A stretch of DNA of 64,000 nucleotides. Source: Streptococcus mitis. Lineage in GTDB: Bacteria; Bacillota; Bacilli; Lactobacillales; Streptococcaceae. This document shows, one piece after another, positions 45,027-54,729 of the stretch. The notes beneath the pieces are model-generated. The model did not search any database and was not told where the DNA came from. It worked only from the letters and a program-made list of their open reading frames with translations. The stretch is from NCBI RefSeq assembly GCF_001579045.1, contig NZ_KQ970261.1, positions 310,218 to 374,217 of the forward strand, read 5' to 3'. The position numbers and the translations under genes were made by a program. The first letter of the stretch is position 1; every line of letters starts with the position of its first letter.

Positions 45027-46064
45027 TTAGTCTACCAATGCGCTCTTAAGATAAGCATCAACCATACGCTCCGTTGCGACAACTGAGTCAATATGGGTAC
45101 GCTCATAAGAATGACTAGACTCGATACCCGCACCAAGAAGGGCATGCTTGACCTCTGCCCCTGCAGACATGGCTGCTGAAGCGTCCGAACCATAAAATGG
45201 ATAGATATCCAGATTAAATGGAATATCTTGCTCTTTCGCTAAAGCAACCAAATGTTGACGGAAATCATAGTGATAAGGACCTGAAGCATCCTTGACACAG
45301 ATAGACACTGTATATTCATCTGTCTGCTGGTCATCGCCCATGGCTCCCATGTCCACAGCCAGATATTCCACTACCTGAGCAGGGATATTAGAATTAGCAC
45401 CATGCCCCACTTCTTCAAAGACTGAAAAGGCAAAATGGGTTGTTACTGGCAACTCAATCTTCTCTTCCATATAAATACGAAGCAGGTTAAGCAAAATCGC
45501 TGCGCTGACCTTGTCATCCAAATGACGAGACTTGATAAAACCTGTCTCTGTCACGACAGTTCGTGGATCAAAACTGATAAAATCACCGACCTCAATCCCC
45601 AAGGCACGAGTTTCTTTTTCATTGGTTACTTTGGCGTCCAAACGCACTTCCATATTGTCCTGGGTACGTTCTGCAGTTCCTGCATCCTTGTAGACATGGC
45701 AAGAAGTTTGGTGGATGAGGATGGTGCCTGATACTTTTTCACCTGTGCTAGCCACATGAACGATACAGTTTTCTCCTTCGATCATGTTCCAAGGGAAACC
45801 ACCGATACGATCCAATTTAAGACGGCCGTCTGGTTTGACAGCACGGACAATAGCACCCAGCGTATCTACATGGGCAGTCACATAGCGGTGTTGTTCATCA
45901 TTTTGACCTTTAATGGTCACATTGACACCGCCCTTGGCTGTACGAACTGGCTGATACCCAAAACCTTCTAGAGTCTTGACTAAATAGTCCGAAATCTCAC
46001 GAGTGAAGCCTGTTGGCGATGCGATGGCTGTTAGTTCTTTGATATATTCTACTGTTTGATTCAT
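45027..46064 (-). CDS. M42 family metallo-aminopeptidase
   Basis: 345 residues of a cytosolic dinuclear zinc aminopeptidase/endoglucanase-like protein that forms large tetrahedral shells. Metal ligands are visible in VTAHVDTLGA, in SRHLDDKVSA, and in the catalytic EEVGHG segment, with a final His in the SHSYERTH region. It probably degrades small peptides. GAGGTGAAGAA precedes the ATG, and it heads the operon with the HIT gene and dacB. Confidence 0.9.
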   Translation of the reverse strand: MNQTVEYIKELTAIASPTGFTREISDYLVKTLEGFGYQPVRTAKGGVNVTIKGQNDEQHRYVTAHVDTLGAIVRAVKPDGRLKLDRIGGFPWNMIEGENCIVHVASTGEKVSGTILIHQTSCHVYKDAGTAERTQDNMEVRLDAKVTNEKETRALGIEVGDFISFDPRTVVTETGFIKSRHLDDKVSAAILLNLLRIYMEEKIELPVTTHFAFSVFEEVGHGANSNIPAQVVEYLAVDMGAMGDDQQTDEYTVSICVKDASGPYHYDFRQHLVALAKEQDIPFNLDIYPFYGSDASAAMSAGAEVKHALLGAGIESSHSYERTHIDSVVATERMVDAYLKSALVD

Positions 46065-46156
46065 TTCTTCACCTCTTTTGCTACCTATTATAACACATTT
46101 ATCATCGGATAAAAAAAGAAAATCACTCCTGTAGACTTGGCTACAAAAGTGATTTT

Positions 46157-46309
46157 ATACTCAATGAAAATCAAAGAGCAAACTAGGAAACTAGCCGCAG
46201 GTTGCTCAAAACACTGTTTTGAGGTTGTAGATGGAACTGACGTAGTCAGTATCCTATACATACGACAAGGCGACGTTGACGCGGTTTGAAGAGATTTTCG
46301 AAGAGTATT
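46157..46309 (-). repeat. BOX element A-B-C (one boxB)
   Basis: Complete element in reverse orientation: boxC about 46157-46204, boxB 46205-46249 (45 nt), boxA 46250-46308 (59 nt) containing CGACAAGGCGACGTTGACG, the region of the classical BOXA1R primer. It ends five bases before the brnQ stop codon. Confidence 0.95.
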
Positions 46310-46314
46310 AGTGA

Positions 46315-47640
46315 TTATTCCATTTCAAAAACATCACTTTCTTGCTTGTTTGGTAGAACCAATGAGAGCAAGATTCCGACAATGGCTGGTACCAACCATG
46401 GGAGAGATGCCTTGGCAAAAGGAAGAGCGTTGACAAGGTTTGCAAGAAACTCAACCTTAAACGAGCTTCCTAGTACGCTTGCAATGGCAATAGCTGTAAC
46501 CACAGCAATTGTCAACTGCATACCTGGTTTTGAAAGGGCAACAAATTTGTTGACAATGACAATCATAACGATGGCAATCGTGATTGGGTACAAGATAACC
46601 AGTACAGGGATTGAGTACTTGATAATCGCATCAAGACCCAAATTAGCAATGGCAAATCCAATCAAGGTAAAGGCTGTCGCATAAACCTTGTAGCTGATTT
46701 GTGGGAAGCGTTCATTAAAGAACTCAGCTGTAGACACAATCAAACCAACCGTTGTTGTGAAGCAGGTTACGGTAACCATAGCTGCAAGGAAGAGTTGAGC
46801 TGTTGAGCCAAAGATTTCTTGAGTGGCTTGTGACAAGATGTAAACACCTGGTGTTCCACCCTTCATCGCTTCAGCTGGTACTGGGAAATGATTTCCAAGG
46901 AAACCTAAACCGATGTAAAGGGCGCTGAAAGCAAGGGCAACAACGATACCCACCACCCAAATAGTTGAAATATATTCTTTCTTACTTGAAAATCCAAGTT
47001 GTTTCAAGGTTTGTACTGCGATTACACTGAAGGCAACTGAGGCAAGGGCATCCAAAGTATTATAACCTTCTAGGAAACCTGTACCAAAGGCAGAAGCTTG
47101 ATAAGTAGCTGACGCAGCTTGAGGACTTGTTCCGCCGTATTTGATAGCTCCTAGAACAACCAAGATAACAATCAAAATCGCAAAGACTGGTGTTAAAATA
47201 CGGCCGATACGGTCTAAGATTTTTGATGGATTAAGCGAAATTAGATAAGCTGCTGCAAAGTAAAGAACCGTAAAAACAATCAAACCAAGACCTTTATTTG
47301 CATCCGACAAAAGGGGGCTAATCCCTACTTCGTAAGCTGTTGTAGCTGTACGTGGGATGGCAAAGAATGGACCAATTGACAAGTAAAGAACTGAGAGGTA
47401 AAGAGTCGCAAACCAAGGCGCTATCTTTGTAGAAATCTCGTAGATATATCCTTTAGGATTTAGCGTTCCAATAATAAGAGTCAAGACGGCAATACCGACA
47501 CCTGAAAAGACAAAACCTGCGATGGCAGGAAGAAAATGTTCTCCAGATAGAGCACCTAGAGAAGGCGGAAAAATCAAGTTCCCCGCACCAAAAAATATTC
47601 CAAACAGGAGCAAACCTGTTAGGGCACCTTTTTTAGCCAT
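46315..47640 (-). CDS. brnQ: Branched-chain amino acid transporter BrnQ
   Basis: 441 residues with about twelve transmembrane helices. It matches the LIVCS family (GLLLFGIFFGAGNLIFPPSLG at the N-terminus, in part), which takes up Leu, Ile and Val with a cation. It is monocistronic. An extended -10 TGATATACT (47675-47683) and SD AAAGGAG precede it. It probably responds to amino acid supply. Confidence 0.95.
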   Translation of the reverse strand: MAKKGALTGLLLFGIFFGAGNLIFPPSLGALSGEHFLPAIAGFVFSGVGIAVLTLIIGTLNPKGYIYEISTKIAPWFATLYLSVLYLSIGPFFAIPRTATTAYEVGISPLLSDANKGLGLIVFTVLYFAAAYLISLNPSKILDRIGRILTPVFAILIVILVVLGAIKYGGTSPQAASATYQASAFGTGFLEGYNTLDALASVAFSVIAVQTLKQLGFSSKKEYISTIWVVGIVVALAFSALYIGLGFLGNHFPVPAEAMKGGTPGVYILSQATQEIFGSTAQLFLAAMVTVTCFTTTVGLIVSTAEFFNERFPQISYKVYATAFTLIGFAIANLGLDAIIKYSIPVLVILYPITIAIVMIVIVNKFVALSKPGMQLTIAVVTAIAIASVLGSSFKVEFLANLVNALPFAKASLPWLVPAIVGILLSLVLPNKQESDVFEME

Positions 47641-47759
47641 GAAAATCTCCTTTATATTTATAAAATACTGACCTAGTATATCATGAATAGGAGTATGAAA
47701 AAAGCTTCACGAAGTAAATATTGAATGTTTTCAAGATTCTTAAAAATGAGAATTATCTA

Positions 47760-47800
47760 AAAATAAAATCTCCTACCTAGTCCACACCAAGTAGGAGAAA
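47760..47800 (-). terminator. Terminator after the rhodanese gene
   Basis: An 8-bp stem TCTCCTAC/GTAGGAGA (47769-47776 with 47791-47798), then T-rich sequence on the minus strand. Confidence 0.8.
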
Positions 47801-47810
47801 ATTCTAATGT

Positions 47811-48098
47811 TTACAGTTCTTCAAAGGCCGTCATGCCACCTTGTACATTGATAACCTCATAACCTTGTTCAGCTAGAAACTGACAAGCACGCGCCGATCT
47901 CATTCCAGATTTACAAATAACATAATGTAACTGGTCCTTATCCAACTGATCATAGGTATCAGCCAATTGACTAAGTGGCAGGTTGTGGGCGCCTTCTAAA
48001 TGAAGAGCTTCAAACTCATCCATTTCTCTCACGTCCACTAGAGAAAGTTGGTCGTTTTGGTAAAGCTGGTAAAATGCGTCAAAGGTTATTTCTTTCAT
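47811..48098 (-). CDS. Rhodanese-domain protein
   Basis: A single 95-residue rhodanese domain with the active-site loop CKSGMRS, whose Cys carries a persulfide during sulfur transfer. The partner is unknown. Its ATG at 48098 overlaps by ATGA the stop of an uninterrupted frame that runs through the BOX element upstream, and a UDG-like gene precedes that in the same direction. SD: AGGAGAAAAAG. Confidence 0.9.
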   Translation of the reverse strand: MKEITFDAFYQLYQNDQLSLVDVREMDEFEALHLEGAHNLPLSQLADTYDQLDKDQLHYVICKSGMRSARACQFLAEQGYEVINVQGGMTAFEEL

Positions 48099-48111
48099 TC
48101 TTTTTCTCCTA

Positions 48112-48400
48112 ATACTCTTCGAAAATCAAATTCAAACCACGTCAGCTTCGCCTTACCGTAGGTATGGTTACTGACTTCGTCAGTTCTATCCACAACCTCA
48201 AAGCAGTGCTTTGAGCTGACTTCATCAGTTCTATCCACAACCTCAAAGCAGTGCTTTGAGCTGACTTCGTCAGTTCTATCCACAACCTCAAAACAGTGTT
48301 TTGAGCTGACTTCGTCAGTTCTATCCACAACCTCAAAGCTGTACTTTGAGCAGCCTGCGGCTAGCTTCCTAGTTTGCTCTTTGATTTTCATTGACTATAA
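48112..48400 (+). repeat. BOX element A-B-B-B-B-C (four boxB copies)
   Basis: boxA 48112-48170 (59 nt), four 45-nt boxB units at 48171-48215, 48216-48260, 48261-48305 and 48306-48350 (nearly identical, a few substitutions), and boxC 48351-48400 (50 nt). It is the largest BOX in the window and sits between the UDG-like gene and the rhodanese gene. The boxC end supplies the UDG stop codon. Confidence 0.97.
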
Positions 48401-48973
48401 AATGGTTTTAATTCTTTTTTTCAAATCTGGCACCACTTCTGACTCAAACCAAGGATTTTTGGCCATCCAGATTTGATTTCGCGGTGAGGGGTGAACTAAC
48501 GGAAAATAGGTTGGCAAGTAGTTCTGGTAGTGTTTTACCCGTTCTGTCACCTTGCCACTGACTTTCTCCTGTAAATAGTAGGCTTGGGCATATTGCCCAA
48601 TCAAGAGGGTCAACTGAATATCGGGCAATTCTTGCAAGAGCTGCGGATGCCATTTTTCGGCAAAGCCAGCTCGAGGCGGTAAATCACCTGACTTGCCATG
48701 CCCTGGAAAGTAGAAATCCATGGGCAACACCGCAAAATAACCTGAATTGTAAAAGGTATCTTCATCCACACCTAGCCAGGCTCTCAGGCGGTCACCACTC
48801 TTATCTTTCCAGTAAAGGCCCGCTTCTTGGGTTTTAAGTCCCGGAGCCTGACCGATGATATTGATGCGAGCAGTCTTTGGCGCTGCAAAGAGAGGCTCGA
48901 TGCCACGCTTTGTATAGGTAGCATTCTGCGGATCTGCCATAATAGCCTGCTTGATTCTTTCAATTTGAGACAT
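48395..48973 (-). CDS. Uracil-DNA glycosylase family protein
   Basis: 192 residues of the UDG superfamily: NIIGQAPGLKTQEAG (about 37-51) is the catalytic/water-activating loop region, and LVHPSPRN (about 160-167) is the DNA-insertion motif with its His. It resembles family 4/5-like or MUG-like proteins rather than Ung. The substrate base is uncertain. The TAG stop lies inside the terminal boxC of the downstream BOX element, so the native C-terminus may have been altered by the insertion. Confidence 0.85.
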   Translation of the reverse strand: MSQIERIKQAIMADPQNATYTKRGIEPLFAAPKTARINIIGQAPGLKTQEAGLYWKDKSGDRLRAWLGVDEDTFYNSGYFAVLPMDFYFPGHGKSGDLPPRAGFAEKWHPQLLQELPDIQLTLLIGQYAQAYYLQEKVSGKVTERVKHYQNYLPTYFPLVHPSPRNQIWMAKNPWFESEVVPDLKKRIKTIL

Positions 48974-49026
48974 CTACTTTCCCTCCAAAAAGAAGTCTAA
49001 GCATACAATCTCAGACTTCTATCGTT

Positions 49027-50427
49027 TTATTTGATCAATTCATAAATAGCTTCGGCGTAGATTGCTGCTGCTCGGAAGAGATCATCCAAGGCGATAAATT
49101 CATTGGCTTGGTGCATGGTGTCAATTGAGTCTGGGAACATAGCACCATAGGCAACTCCGCGTTCTAGCAAGCGACCAAAGGTTCCACCACCGATGACTTG
49201 CTCGTGACCTTGAAGACCAGTTTGTTTTTCATAAACATTCAACAAGGTTTGCACAAGTGGATCTTCCATTGGCACATAGTGAGGGGTATGACCGTGCTCA
49301 GAAAGGCTAACAGAAGCAACTGGCAAGTTTTCAAGGATTGACTTGATTTGCTCTGGACTTGTTCCTTTTGGATAGCGGATGTTGAGGGCAATGGTATTAT
49401 CAGCACTTGTTTCATCAAAGCGGAAGACACCAGCATTCATAGAAAGGGCACCCATCTTTTCATCCACATGAGCAATCTTGAGATTTTCACCCTCATGATC
49501 GTTCAAGAGAATCTTACCAGCGATGTCAAGGTAGTCTTTGGCTGGTCCTGCAAAGTCAAACTGGCTGAGGAAAAGGGCAAGGTAAGTCGCACCATTGACA
49601 CCTGAAGCAGGCATAGCACCGTGGGCTGATTTACCAATAATCGTCACCTTGTATTGACCGTTTTCTTCTTGGAGTTCTCCTCTAAGTTTGTGTTCTACAA
49701 CAAAGGCATCTAGTTTAGCTTGCAAGTCAGCCAAACCACCTGAAACGACAGCTGTTGCTGATTCTGGTACCATGTTTTCACGCAAACCACCTGTGAAGCT
49801 GTGAAGACGGGCAACACCTGCATTTTCACCTGCAAAGTGAAGGTATTCCGTGATATTTCCTTTTTCACCATTGATGATAGGGAATTCAGCGTCTGGAGAG
49901 AAACCAAAGTCTGGCTTGGCAAGTCCTACGTGCTCAAAGTAGTAGTCCATATCTGCCCAACCTGATTCTTCATCTGTTCCAACGATGAAACGAACTTTCT
50001 TAGAAGTTGGAAGGCCCAATTCTTTGATGATTTTCAAGCCATAGTAACAAGCTGTTGTAGGTCCCTTATCATCAGAAGCCCCACGCGCATAAAGGCGACC
50101 GTCTTTGATAGTTGGTGTGTAAGGGTCTGTGTCCCAACCGCTACCAGCCGGCACCACGTCCATGTGGGCAAAGATTCCGAGAACTTCTTCTCCATCACCA
50201 AACTCGAAGTGTCCTGCATAATTGTCGACATTCTTAGTTGGATAGCCATCACGGTCTGCGATTTCAAGGAATTTTTCCAAGGCTTTGACAGGCCCAGGCC
50301 CAAATGGATGCTCAGCATCAACCTTGCTATCATCACGTTCTGAGTTGATTTCCAAAAGGCTAAACAAGTCAGCCAAGAGGTCTTCTTTGCGTTTTTCTAC
50401 TTCTGCTGTAAAATCAATTGCTGTCAT
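49027..50427 (-). CDS. pepV: Dipeptidase PepV
   Basis: 466 residues from the ATG at 50427 (MTAIDFTAEVEKRK). An M20 family dizinc dipeptidase cleaving a broad range of dipeptides in the cytosol. Metal-binding segments are IFAHMDVVPAG, GASDDKGPT and GTDEESGW (catalytic Glu), with the lid domain between. A longer frame to 50463 adds only a basic leader without an SD. It lies 13 nt after the nitroreductase gene. Confidence 0.95.
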   Translation of the reverse strand: MTAIDFTAEVEKRKEDLLADLFSLLEINSERDDSKVDAEHPFGPGPVKALEKFLEIADRDGYPTKNVDNYAGHFEFGDGEEVLGIFAHMDVVPAGSGWDTDPYTPTIKDGRLYARGASDDKGPTTACYYGLKIIKELGLPTSKKVRFIVGTDEESGWADMDYYFEHVGLAKPDFGFSPDAEFPIINGEKGNITEYLHFAGENAGVARLHSFTGGLRENMVPESATAVVSGGLADLQAKLDAFVVEHKLRGELQEENGQYKVTIIGKSAHGAMPASGVNGATYLALFLSQFDFAGPAKDYLDIAGKILLNDHEGENLKIAHVDEKMGALSMNAGVFRFDETSADNTIALNIRYPKGTSPEQIKSILENLPVASVSLSEHGHTPHYVPMEDPLVQTLLNVYEKQTGLQGHEQVIGGGTFGRLLERGVAYGAMFPDSIDTMHQANEFIALDDLFRAAAIYAEAIYELIK

Positions 50428-50440
50428 TTTTTTCTTCTTT

Positions 50441-51046
50441 CTATCTTTTCTCGATGATTTCATCCACTGGCAAGCGGTAGCTTGGTTCCAATTTTTCGTC
50501 TGTGTAACCCACTGTAATCAAGAGTTCTGGGCGGAAGCGGTCTTCGATATCCAAAACTTCGTTGACTTTTGATTTGTCAAATCCAAGAGTCATATTTGAT
50601 CCAATTCCTTGGTCTGTAAGAGCGAGAATCAAGTTCATGGCAACTAAACCTGCATTGAGTGCTAGGTAGTCGCTGACTTGTTGTTCATTGTAGCGGGCAA
50701 ATTCAGCTGGCAAATTTTTCATGAAGTATTGAAGTTGTTCTTCTGAGAAATTGTTAGCACCGCCAACTCGGGCAATCTTACGAGCACGTTTAGCCAAATC
50801 TGTGTCTGTAAACAAGGCAATAGTTACAGGCGCTGATGATACCTGTTCAAAGTTTGAACCGTAAGCCAATTTTGCCAGTTCAGCATTTTTCTCACGAACG
50901 ACCACAAATTTCCAAGGCTGGCTGTTGTGGGCACTTGGTGCCAAGGTTGCAATTTCGATAGCCGTACGCACATCTTTTGGATCAACAGGCTTGTCAGTGA
51001 AATGCTTAGTCGCATGACGTTTTTTATTTAATTCAAGAAATTTCAT
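50441..51046 (-). CDS. Nitroreductase family flavoprotein
   Basis: 201 residues. An FMN-dependent NAD(P)H oxidoreductase of the nitroreductase fold, with RHATKHFTDKPVD (10-22) and APSAHNSQPWKFVVV (about 36-50) as flavin-contact segments. The natural substrate is unknown. It precedes pepV closely. SD: AAAAGGAAATCG. Confidence 0.9.
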   Translation of the reverse strand: MKFLELNKKRHATKHFTDKPVDPKDVRTAIEIATLAPSAHNSQPWKFVVVREKNAELAKLAYGSNFEQVSSAPVTIALFTDTDLAKRARKIARVGGANNFSEEQLQYFMKNLPAEFARYNEQQVSDYLALNAGLVAMNLILALTDQGIGSNMTLGFDKSKVNEVLDIEDRFRPELLITVGYTDEKLEPSYRLPVDEIIEKR

Positions 51047-51219
51047 AATCGATTTCCTTTTCTAATTCTACTGCTTCCATTCTACCATAATTTGAAAGAG
51101 CTTGCAGGGATTTTTCATAGAAATAAACTGGAACAAGGATAAGCAACCAAATGAAGAAAAGCATTTAAATCAGGAATCCCCTCATCCAGTTCCAATTAAT
51201 TTTCAGTTACTTAAAGAAA

Positions 51220-52074
51220 CTAGTCTATCTTATATTCTGACTTTATAATCTCCAAGAAATCTTTCACATCCTCTACATACCCATGCTTTTCTATTAAGCT
51301 GGCTAAGAGTTCCAGATTGTGCCCCTGATAGTTATCGTCACGACGCAGTTCTTCATACATTTCGATAAAGGGAAGTCCCTTGGATTTAGCCAATTCCAAC
51401 TCCGCTTCATAATCATAAGCGACTTTACGAAATAGGATATTTACCAATTCCCCATCTTCAACTTCTATCACGGCATACTGGGCACGGTGATTTTTTAACG
51501 CATCCCAATTAAAATAGGGCATGCCAATCGACCCTGGATTGATGATTTGTTGCCCTTGACTGCCGTAACGAAGCAACTGCTTGTGGACATGACCATAGAC
51601 TGCCACGTCGGTTTCCGCATCTAGCAGTTGGTCAAATTTATCTGTATTATTCCCAACCAGTAGATCCCCACCATAGTTTTTGTCAGGTAAATTATGAGAG
51701 ATAGAAAAGCGCAGCCCCTCAACTTCTTTCTTTTCCAGCAAAGGCAAGCTTCGTAGCCAGACAATCGTTGCAGGATCCATTCGCTCCATCAAAAACTGGG
51801 TCATGCGCATTGACTGAATTTCTTTCGGATCTTCCAAACCATATTCGCCATCCAAGACCTCAAGGACACGATCATCCCAATTGCCTCGAACACTTGCTGT
51901 GATAGGAAGGTCCTTTAGCAGGGCGACTAAGTCATTTGCGCCTGGACCAGGAAGAAAAATATCTCCCAGAAGCCAGTATTCACTGACTCCTTGATTTTTA
52001 GCATCTGCAATCACTGCTTCTAGCGCCGTCGCATTGCCATGAATATCTGATAAAATTGCGATTTTATGGTTCAT
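51220..52074 (-). CDS. Metallophosphoesterase
   Basis: 284 residues of the calcineurin-like phosphoesterase superfamily. The metal-binding blocks ILSDIHGN (7-14), [14 protein letters not shown] and GHVHKQ are all present. These are small-molecule or nucleotide phosphodiesterases related to YfcE/PrpE types, and the substrate is unknown. It overlaps the end of uvrC by 11 nt and is probably co-translated with it. The 145 bases downstream toward the nitroreductase show no clear feature. Confidence 0.88.
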   Translation of the reverse strand: MNHKIAILSDIHGNATALEAVIADAKNQGVSEYWLLGDIFLPGPGANDLVALLKDLPITASVRGNWDDRVLEVLDGEYGLEDPKEIQSMRMTQFLMERMDPATIVWLRSLPLLEKKEVEGLRFSISHNLPDKNYGGDLLVGNNTDKFDQLLDAETDVAVYGHVHKQLLRYGSQGQQIINPGSIGMPYFNWDALKNHRAQYAVIEVEDGELVNILFRKVAYDYEAELELAKSKGLPFIEMYEELRRDDNYQGHNLELLASLIEKHGYVEDVKDFLEIIKSEYKID

Positions 52075-53911
52075 TGTGGTTTCCTTCCGTTTGATAATCT
52101 ACTCTTTCTTCCGCTACCTGAGCCAATTCCACTTCTTCCTGCGGGTTCAACTTCCTCTGCACAGCTTCTGCGACCGCTCTAGGCACACCAACTTCGACAA
52201 TCTCATCCACACTGGCTTCCTTGATTTTTGTCAGAGACTTGAAATGCTTCATAAGATTTTGCTTGCGTTTAGGTCCCAGACCGTCAATTCCATCCAGTTG
52301 TGATGAAAAGGAATTTTTGGAGCGCAGTTGGCGGTGGAAAGTAATGGCAAAGCGGTGCACCTCATCCTGAATGCGTTGGAGGAGGAAAAATTCCTGAGAA
52401 TTGCGAGACAACTCCACCACCTCAAGCGGATCTCCAAAGAGCAATTCATGGGTTTGGTGCTTGTCATTTTTTTGCAGACCTGCAATTGGAATATCCAAGC
52501 CCAGCTCCTCTTGGATGACTTGCTTGGCGATATTGACTTGACCTTGTCCTCCATCAATGACAATCAAATCTGGAGGAGTCAAACCGTCACGCTGTACTCG
52601 ACCATAGCGCCTACGAATGACTTCTCGCATACTGGCATAATCGTCTGGTCCAACGACAGTCTTGATTTTATACTTACGATAATCCTTCTTACTTGGTTTG
52701 CCGTTGACAAAGACCACCATGGCTGAAACAGGACTGGTCCCCATGATGTTGGAGTTATCGAAAGATTCGATACGAACTGGGGTTGGGATTTGGAGCAAGC
52801 GTCCTAGATTTTCAATAGCACCTTGGGTCTTTTCGACAGATTTCTCTAGCAGATTGAACTTCTGCTCCAGACTAACACGAGCATTTTTTATGGCTAGATT
52901 GACCAGTTGTTTTTTCTCACCACGCTGGGGCTTAAGAATCTTGGTGTCTACCAAAGCCTTGACAGCTTCTTCGTCAATATCCTGCGGAATCAGCACCTCA
53001 TTGGGAACTAGATGGGATTTTTCTTGATAAAATTGTCCTACATAGGTCAAGAAATCCTCATCCGGATCGTTGTAGTAGGGAAAAAGATTGACATCGCGCT
53101 CAATGAGCTTACCCTGACGAACAAAGAAAACCTGAACACACATCCAGCCCTTGTCCACATAGTAGCCAAAGACATCGCGATTTTGGAGATCCTTGGCCAT
53201 AACCCGTTGCTTGGTTCGAAGCGTTCCAATGGCCTGAATTAGGTCACGGTATTCCGCCGCACGTTCAAATTCCATAGTCTGAGCTGCCGCTACCATTTTT
53301 CCCTTGAGATCATCAATGATTTTGTCATCCTGCCCTTTTAGGAAATCAGAAACCTCCTGGGCCATGGACTTGAAGTAGGCCTCATCCTTCTTACAGATGG
53401 TGTGAGCCATACATTGGCCGATATGGTAGTAAAAACAGACCTTAGACGGTGGATTGGTGCACTTGCGAAAAGGGAAAATCCGATCCAGTAGTCGCTTGAT
53501 TTCATTGGCCGCCCCCACATCTGGATAAGGTCCAAAGTAGAGACCTCCGTCCTTCTTGACCTGACGAGTGATAATCAAGCGAGGATAGCGCTCATTGGTG
53601 ATTTTGATGAAAGGATAGGACTTATCGTCCTTGAGCATGATATTGTACTTGGGCTTGTTTTCCTTGATCAGGTTGATTTCTAGGAGAAGTGCCTCAATAT
53701 TGGACTCCGTAACGATAAATTCAAAATCCACAATTTCAGACACCAGAGCTTCCGTCTTGGTATCATGACTTCCACGGAAATAGGACCGCACGCGGTTACG
53801 CAGATTTTTAGCCTTTCCTACATAGATAATGGTGCCGTTTTTATCCTTGTGAATGTAGCAACCAGGGCTGGTCGGCAAGAGCTCTAGTTTTGATTTAATC
53901 AAGTTGTTCAT
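52064..53911 (-). CDS. uvrC: Excinuclease ABC subunit C
   Basis: 615 residues. UvrC makes both incisions in nucleotide excision repair after UvrA/UvrB find the damage. The N-terminal GIY-YIG nuclease ([25 protein letters not shown] in part, about 16-40), four zinc-related Cys around 150-173 ([17 protein letters not shown]), the UVR domain (about 205-240), the RNase H-like 3' nuclease and the C-terminal HhH pair are all there. No SD precedes the ATG. An extended -10 lies 6 nt upstream, so the mRNA may be leaderless. Confidence 0.97.
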   Translation of the reverse strand: MNNLIKSKLELLPTSPGCYIHKDKNGTIIYVGKAKNLRNRVRSYFRGSHDTKTEALVSEIVDFEFIVTESNIEALLLEINLIKENKPKYNIMLKDDKSYPFIKITNERYPRLIITRQVKKDGGLYFGPYPDVGAANEIKRLLDRIFPFRKCTNPPSKVCFYYHIGQCMAHTICKKDEAYFKSMAQEVSDFLKGQDDKIIDDLKGKMVAAAQTMEFERAAEYRDLIQAIGTLRTKQRVMAKDLQNRDVFGYYVDKGWMCVQVFFVRQGKLIERDVNLFPYYNDPDEDFLTYVGQFYQEKSHLVPNEVLIPQDIDEEAVKALVDTKILKPQRGEKKQLVNLAIKNARVSLEQKFNLLEKSVEKTQGAIENLGRLLQIPTPVRIESFDNSNIMGTSPVSAMVVFVNGKPSKKDYRKYKIKTVVGPDDYASMREVIRRRYGRVQRDGLTPPDLIVIDGGQGQVNIAKQVIQEELGLDIPIAGLQKNDKHQTHELLFGDPLEVVELSRNSQEFFLLQRIQDEVHRFAITFHRQLRSKNSFSSQLDGIDGLGPKRKQNLMKHFKSLTKIKEASVDEIVEVGVPRAVAEAVQRKLNPQEEVELAQVAEERVDYQTEGNHNEP

Positions 53912-53917
53912 AGTTCC

Positions 53918-53926
53918 ATTATAGCA
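53918..53926 (-). promoter_or_regulatory. Extended -10 of uvrC (leaderless geometry)
   Basis: TGCTATAAT, perfect -10, followed by GGAACT and then the ATG at 53911. The -35 is weak. The transcription start is predicted at the start codon. Confidence 0.6.
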
Positions 53927-53949
53927 AAAAAGTAGGGAAAGATTGGTCC

Positions 53950-54651
53950 TTACTCACTAGTCTCATATATTTTTCGAAGGTTTGCAACATCCTCTTCCTG
54001 GATACCATAAAAAGAACCTGCAGGTTGCATCACAGACTTCTCATCTGTATGGTCCAAGCCAATCGCATGCCCCAACTCATGTTCTGCCGTATGGACAAGG
54101 CGCTCATATGAATAGCCATAGTCAGGATTGGACAGATAGTAGTGATTCAACCGCACCGTGACAAACAAGAATTGCCCCGTTAAGAGATTGGTCTGACTTT
54201 CCGCCTCTCCTGCCACAGGAGTGCTTCCGTCATTCATCTCCGTAGCCAAGATATCCGCCTTGCTGGACTCAGTCACAAGTTTAAAGTTAAAAGCACCAGT
54301 TTGATTCCAGTTCTGGATTGCTTCTACATAAGCTTCTTGAAAGCGTGAATCCATCTGCGGATCCAAGTAAATACGAGCAGAAGCCTGTGGCCATCTTCCT
54401 TCAGAATGCTGGTGGCTATCTGTCTGGTTCAACTTAGGCAGTTGCCCTGTTCTTTCCCATTGGTCGATACTTTGTTGACCAATCTTAACTGACCGTTCTG
54501 CTTGCTTTAGCGCTCCTTGAAAATCCCCGTTCAGATACCAGAGAAGACCGAAAGCAAGCGCACATAAGAGCACAACTATCCAAACCAGGCGCCAAAACAA
54601 ACGCCACACAAAAGAAAAGAAAGCCCCTATCAAACGAAAAATCCAGCGCAT
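53950..54651 (-). CDS. Membrane-anchored matrixin-like zinc metalloprotease
   Basis: 233 residues from the ATG at 54651 (GGTGGAGAGAC as SD). A cytoplasmic start and one transmembrane helix (about 17-43) are followed by a linker and an extracellular metzincin/matrixin domain (about 85-233). Its zinc site is [11 protein letters not shown], followed by the Met-turn SVM. Such proteases in low-GC Gram-positives are barely studied. A wall or surface protein is the likely substrate. It lies between uvrC and murN in the same direction, but is separated from each by short gaps. A longer frame from 54672 lacks an SD. Confidence 0.88.
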   Translation of the reverse strand: MRWIFRLIGAFFSFVWRLFWRLVWIVVLLCALAFGLLWYLNGDFQGALKQAERSVKIGQQSIDQWERTGQLPKLNQTDSHQHSEGRWPQASARIYLDPQMDSRFQEAYVEAIQNWNQTGAFNFKLVTESSKADILATEMNDGSTPVAGEAESQTNLLTGQFLFVTVRLNHYYLSNPDYGYSYERLVHTAEHELGHAIGLDHTDEKSVMQPAGSFYGIQEEDVANLRKIYETSE

Positions 54652-54729
54652 GTCTCTCCACCTTTCTAGCAAATAAACTTTATTTTACTAAAACAAGCTG
54701 AAAGAAAGCTAAATACTGGCTTTTTCATC

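Noticed and set aside
47724-47738. CodY-like box upstream of brnQ (AATGTTTTCAAGATT)
   Set aside because: It differs from the consensus at four of fifteen positions, and similar AT-rich matches occur by chance; a genome scan with a weight matrix would be needed.
48171-48350. Four tandem 45-nt units resembling a CRISPR array
   Set aside because: The units are contiguous with no spacers and match boxB of the BOX repeat family.
48095-48391. 98-codon minus-strand frame with a 15-residue repeat
   Set aside because: It is the translation of a BOX element (four 45-nt boxB units) and has no SD, so I do not call it a gene; its possible coupling role is reported as a finding.
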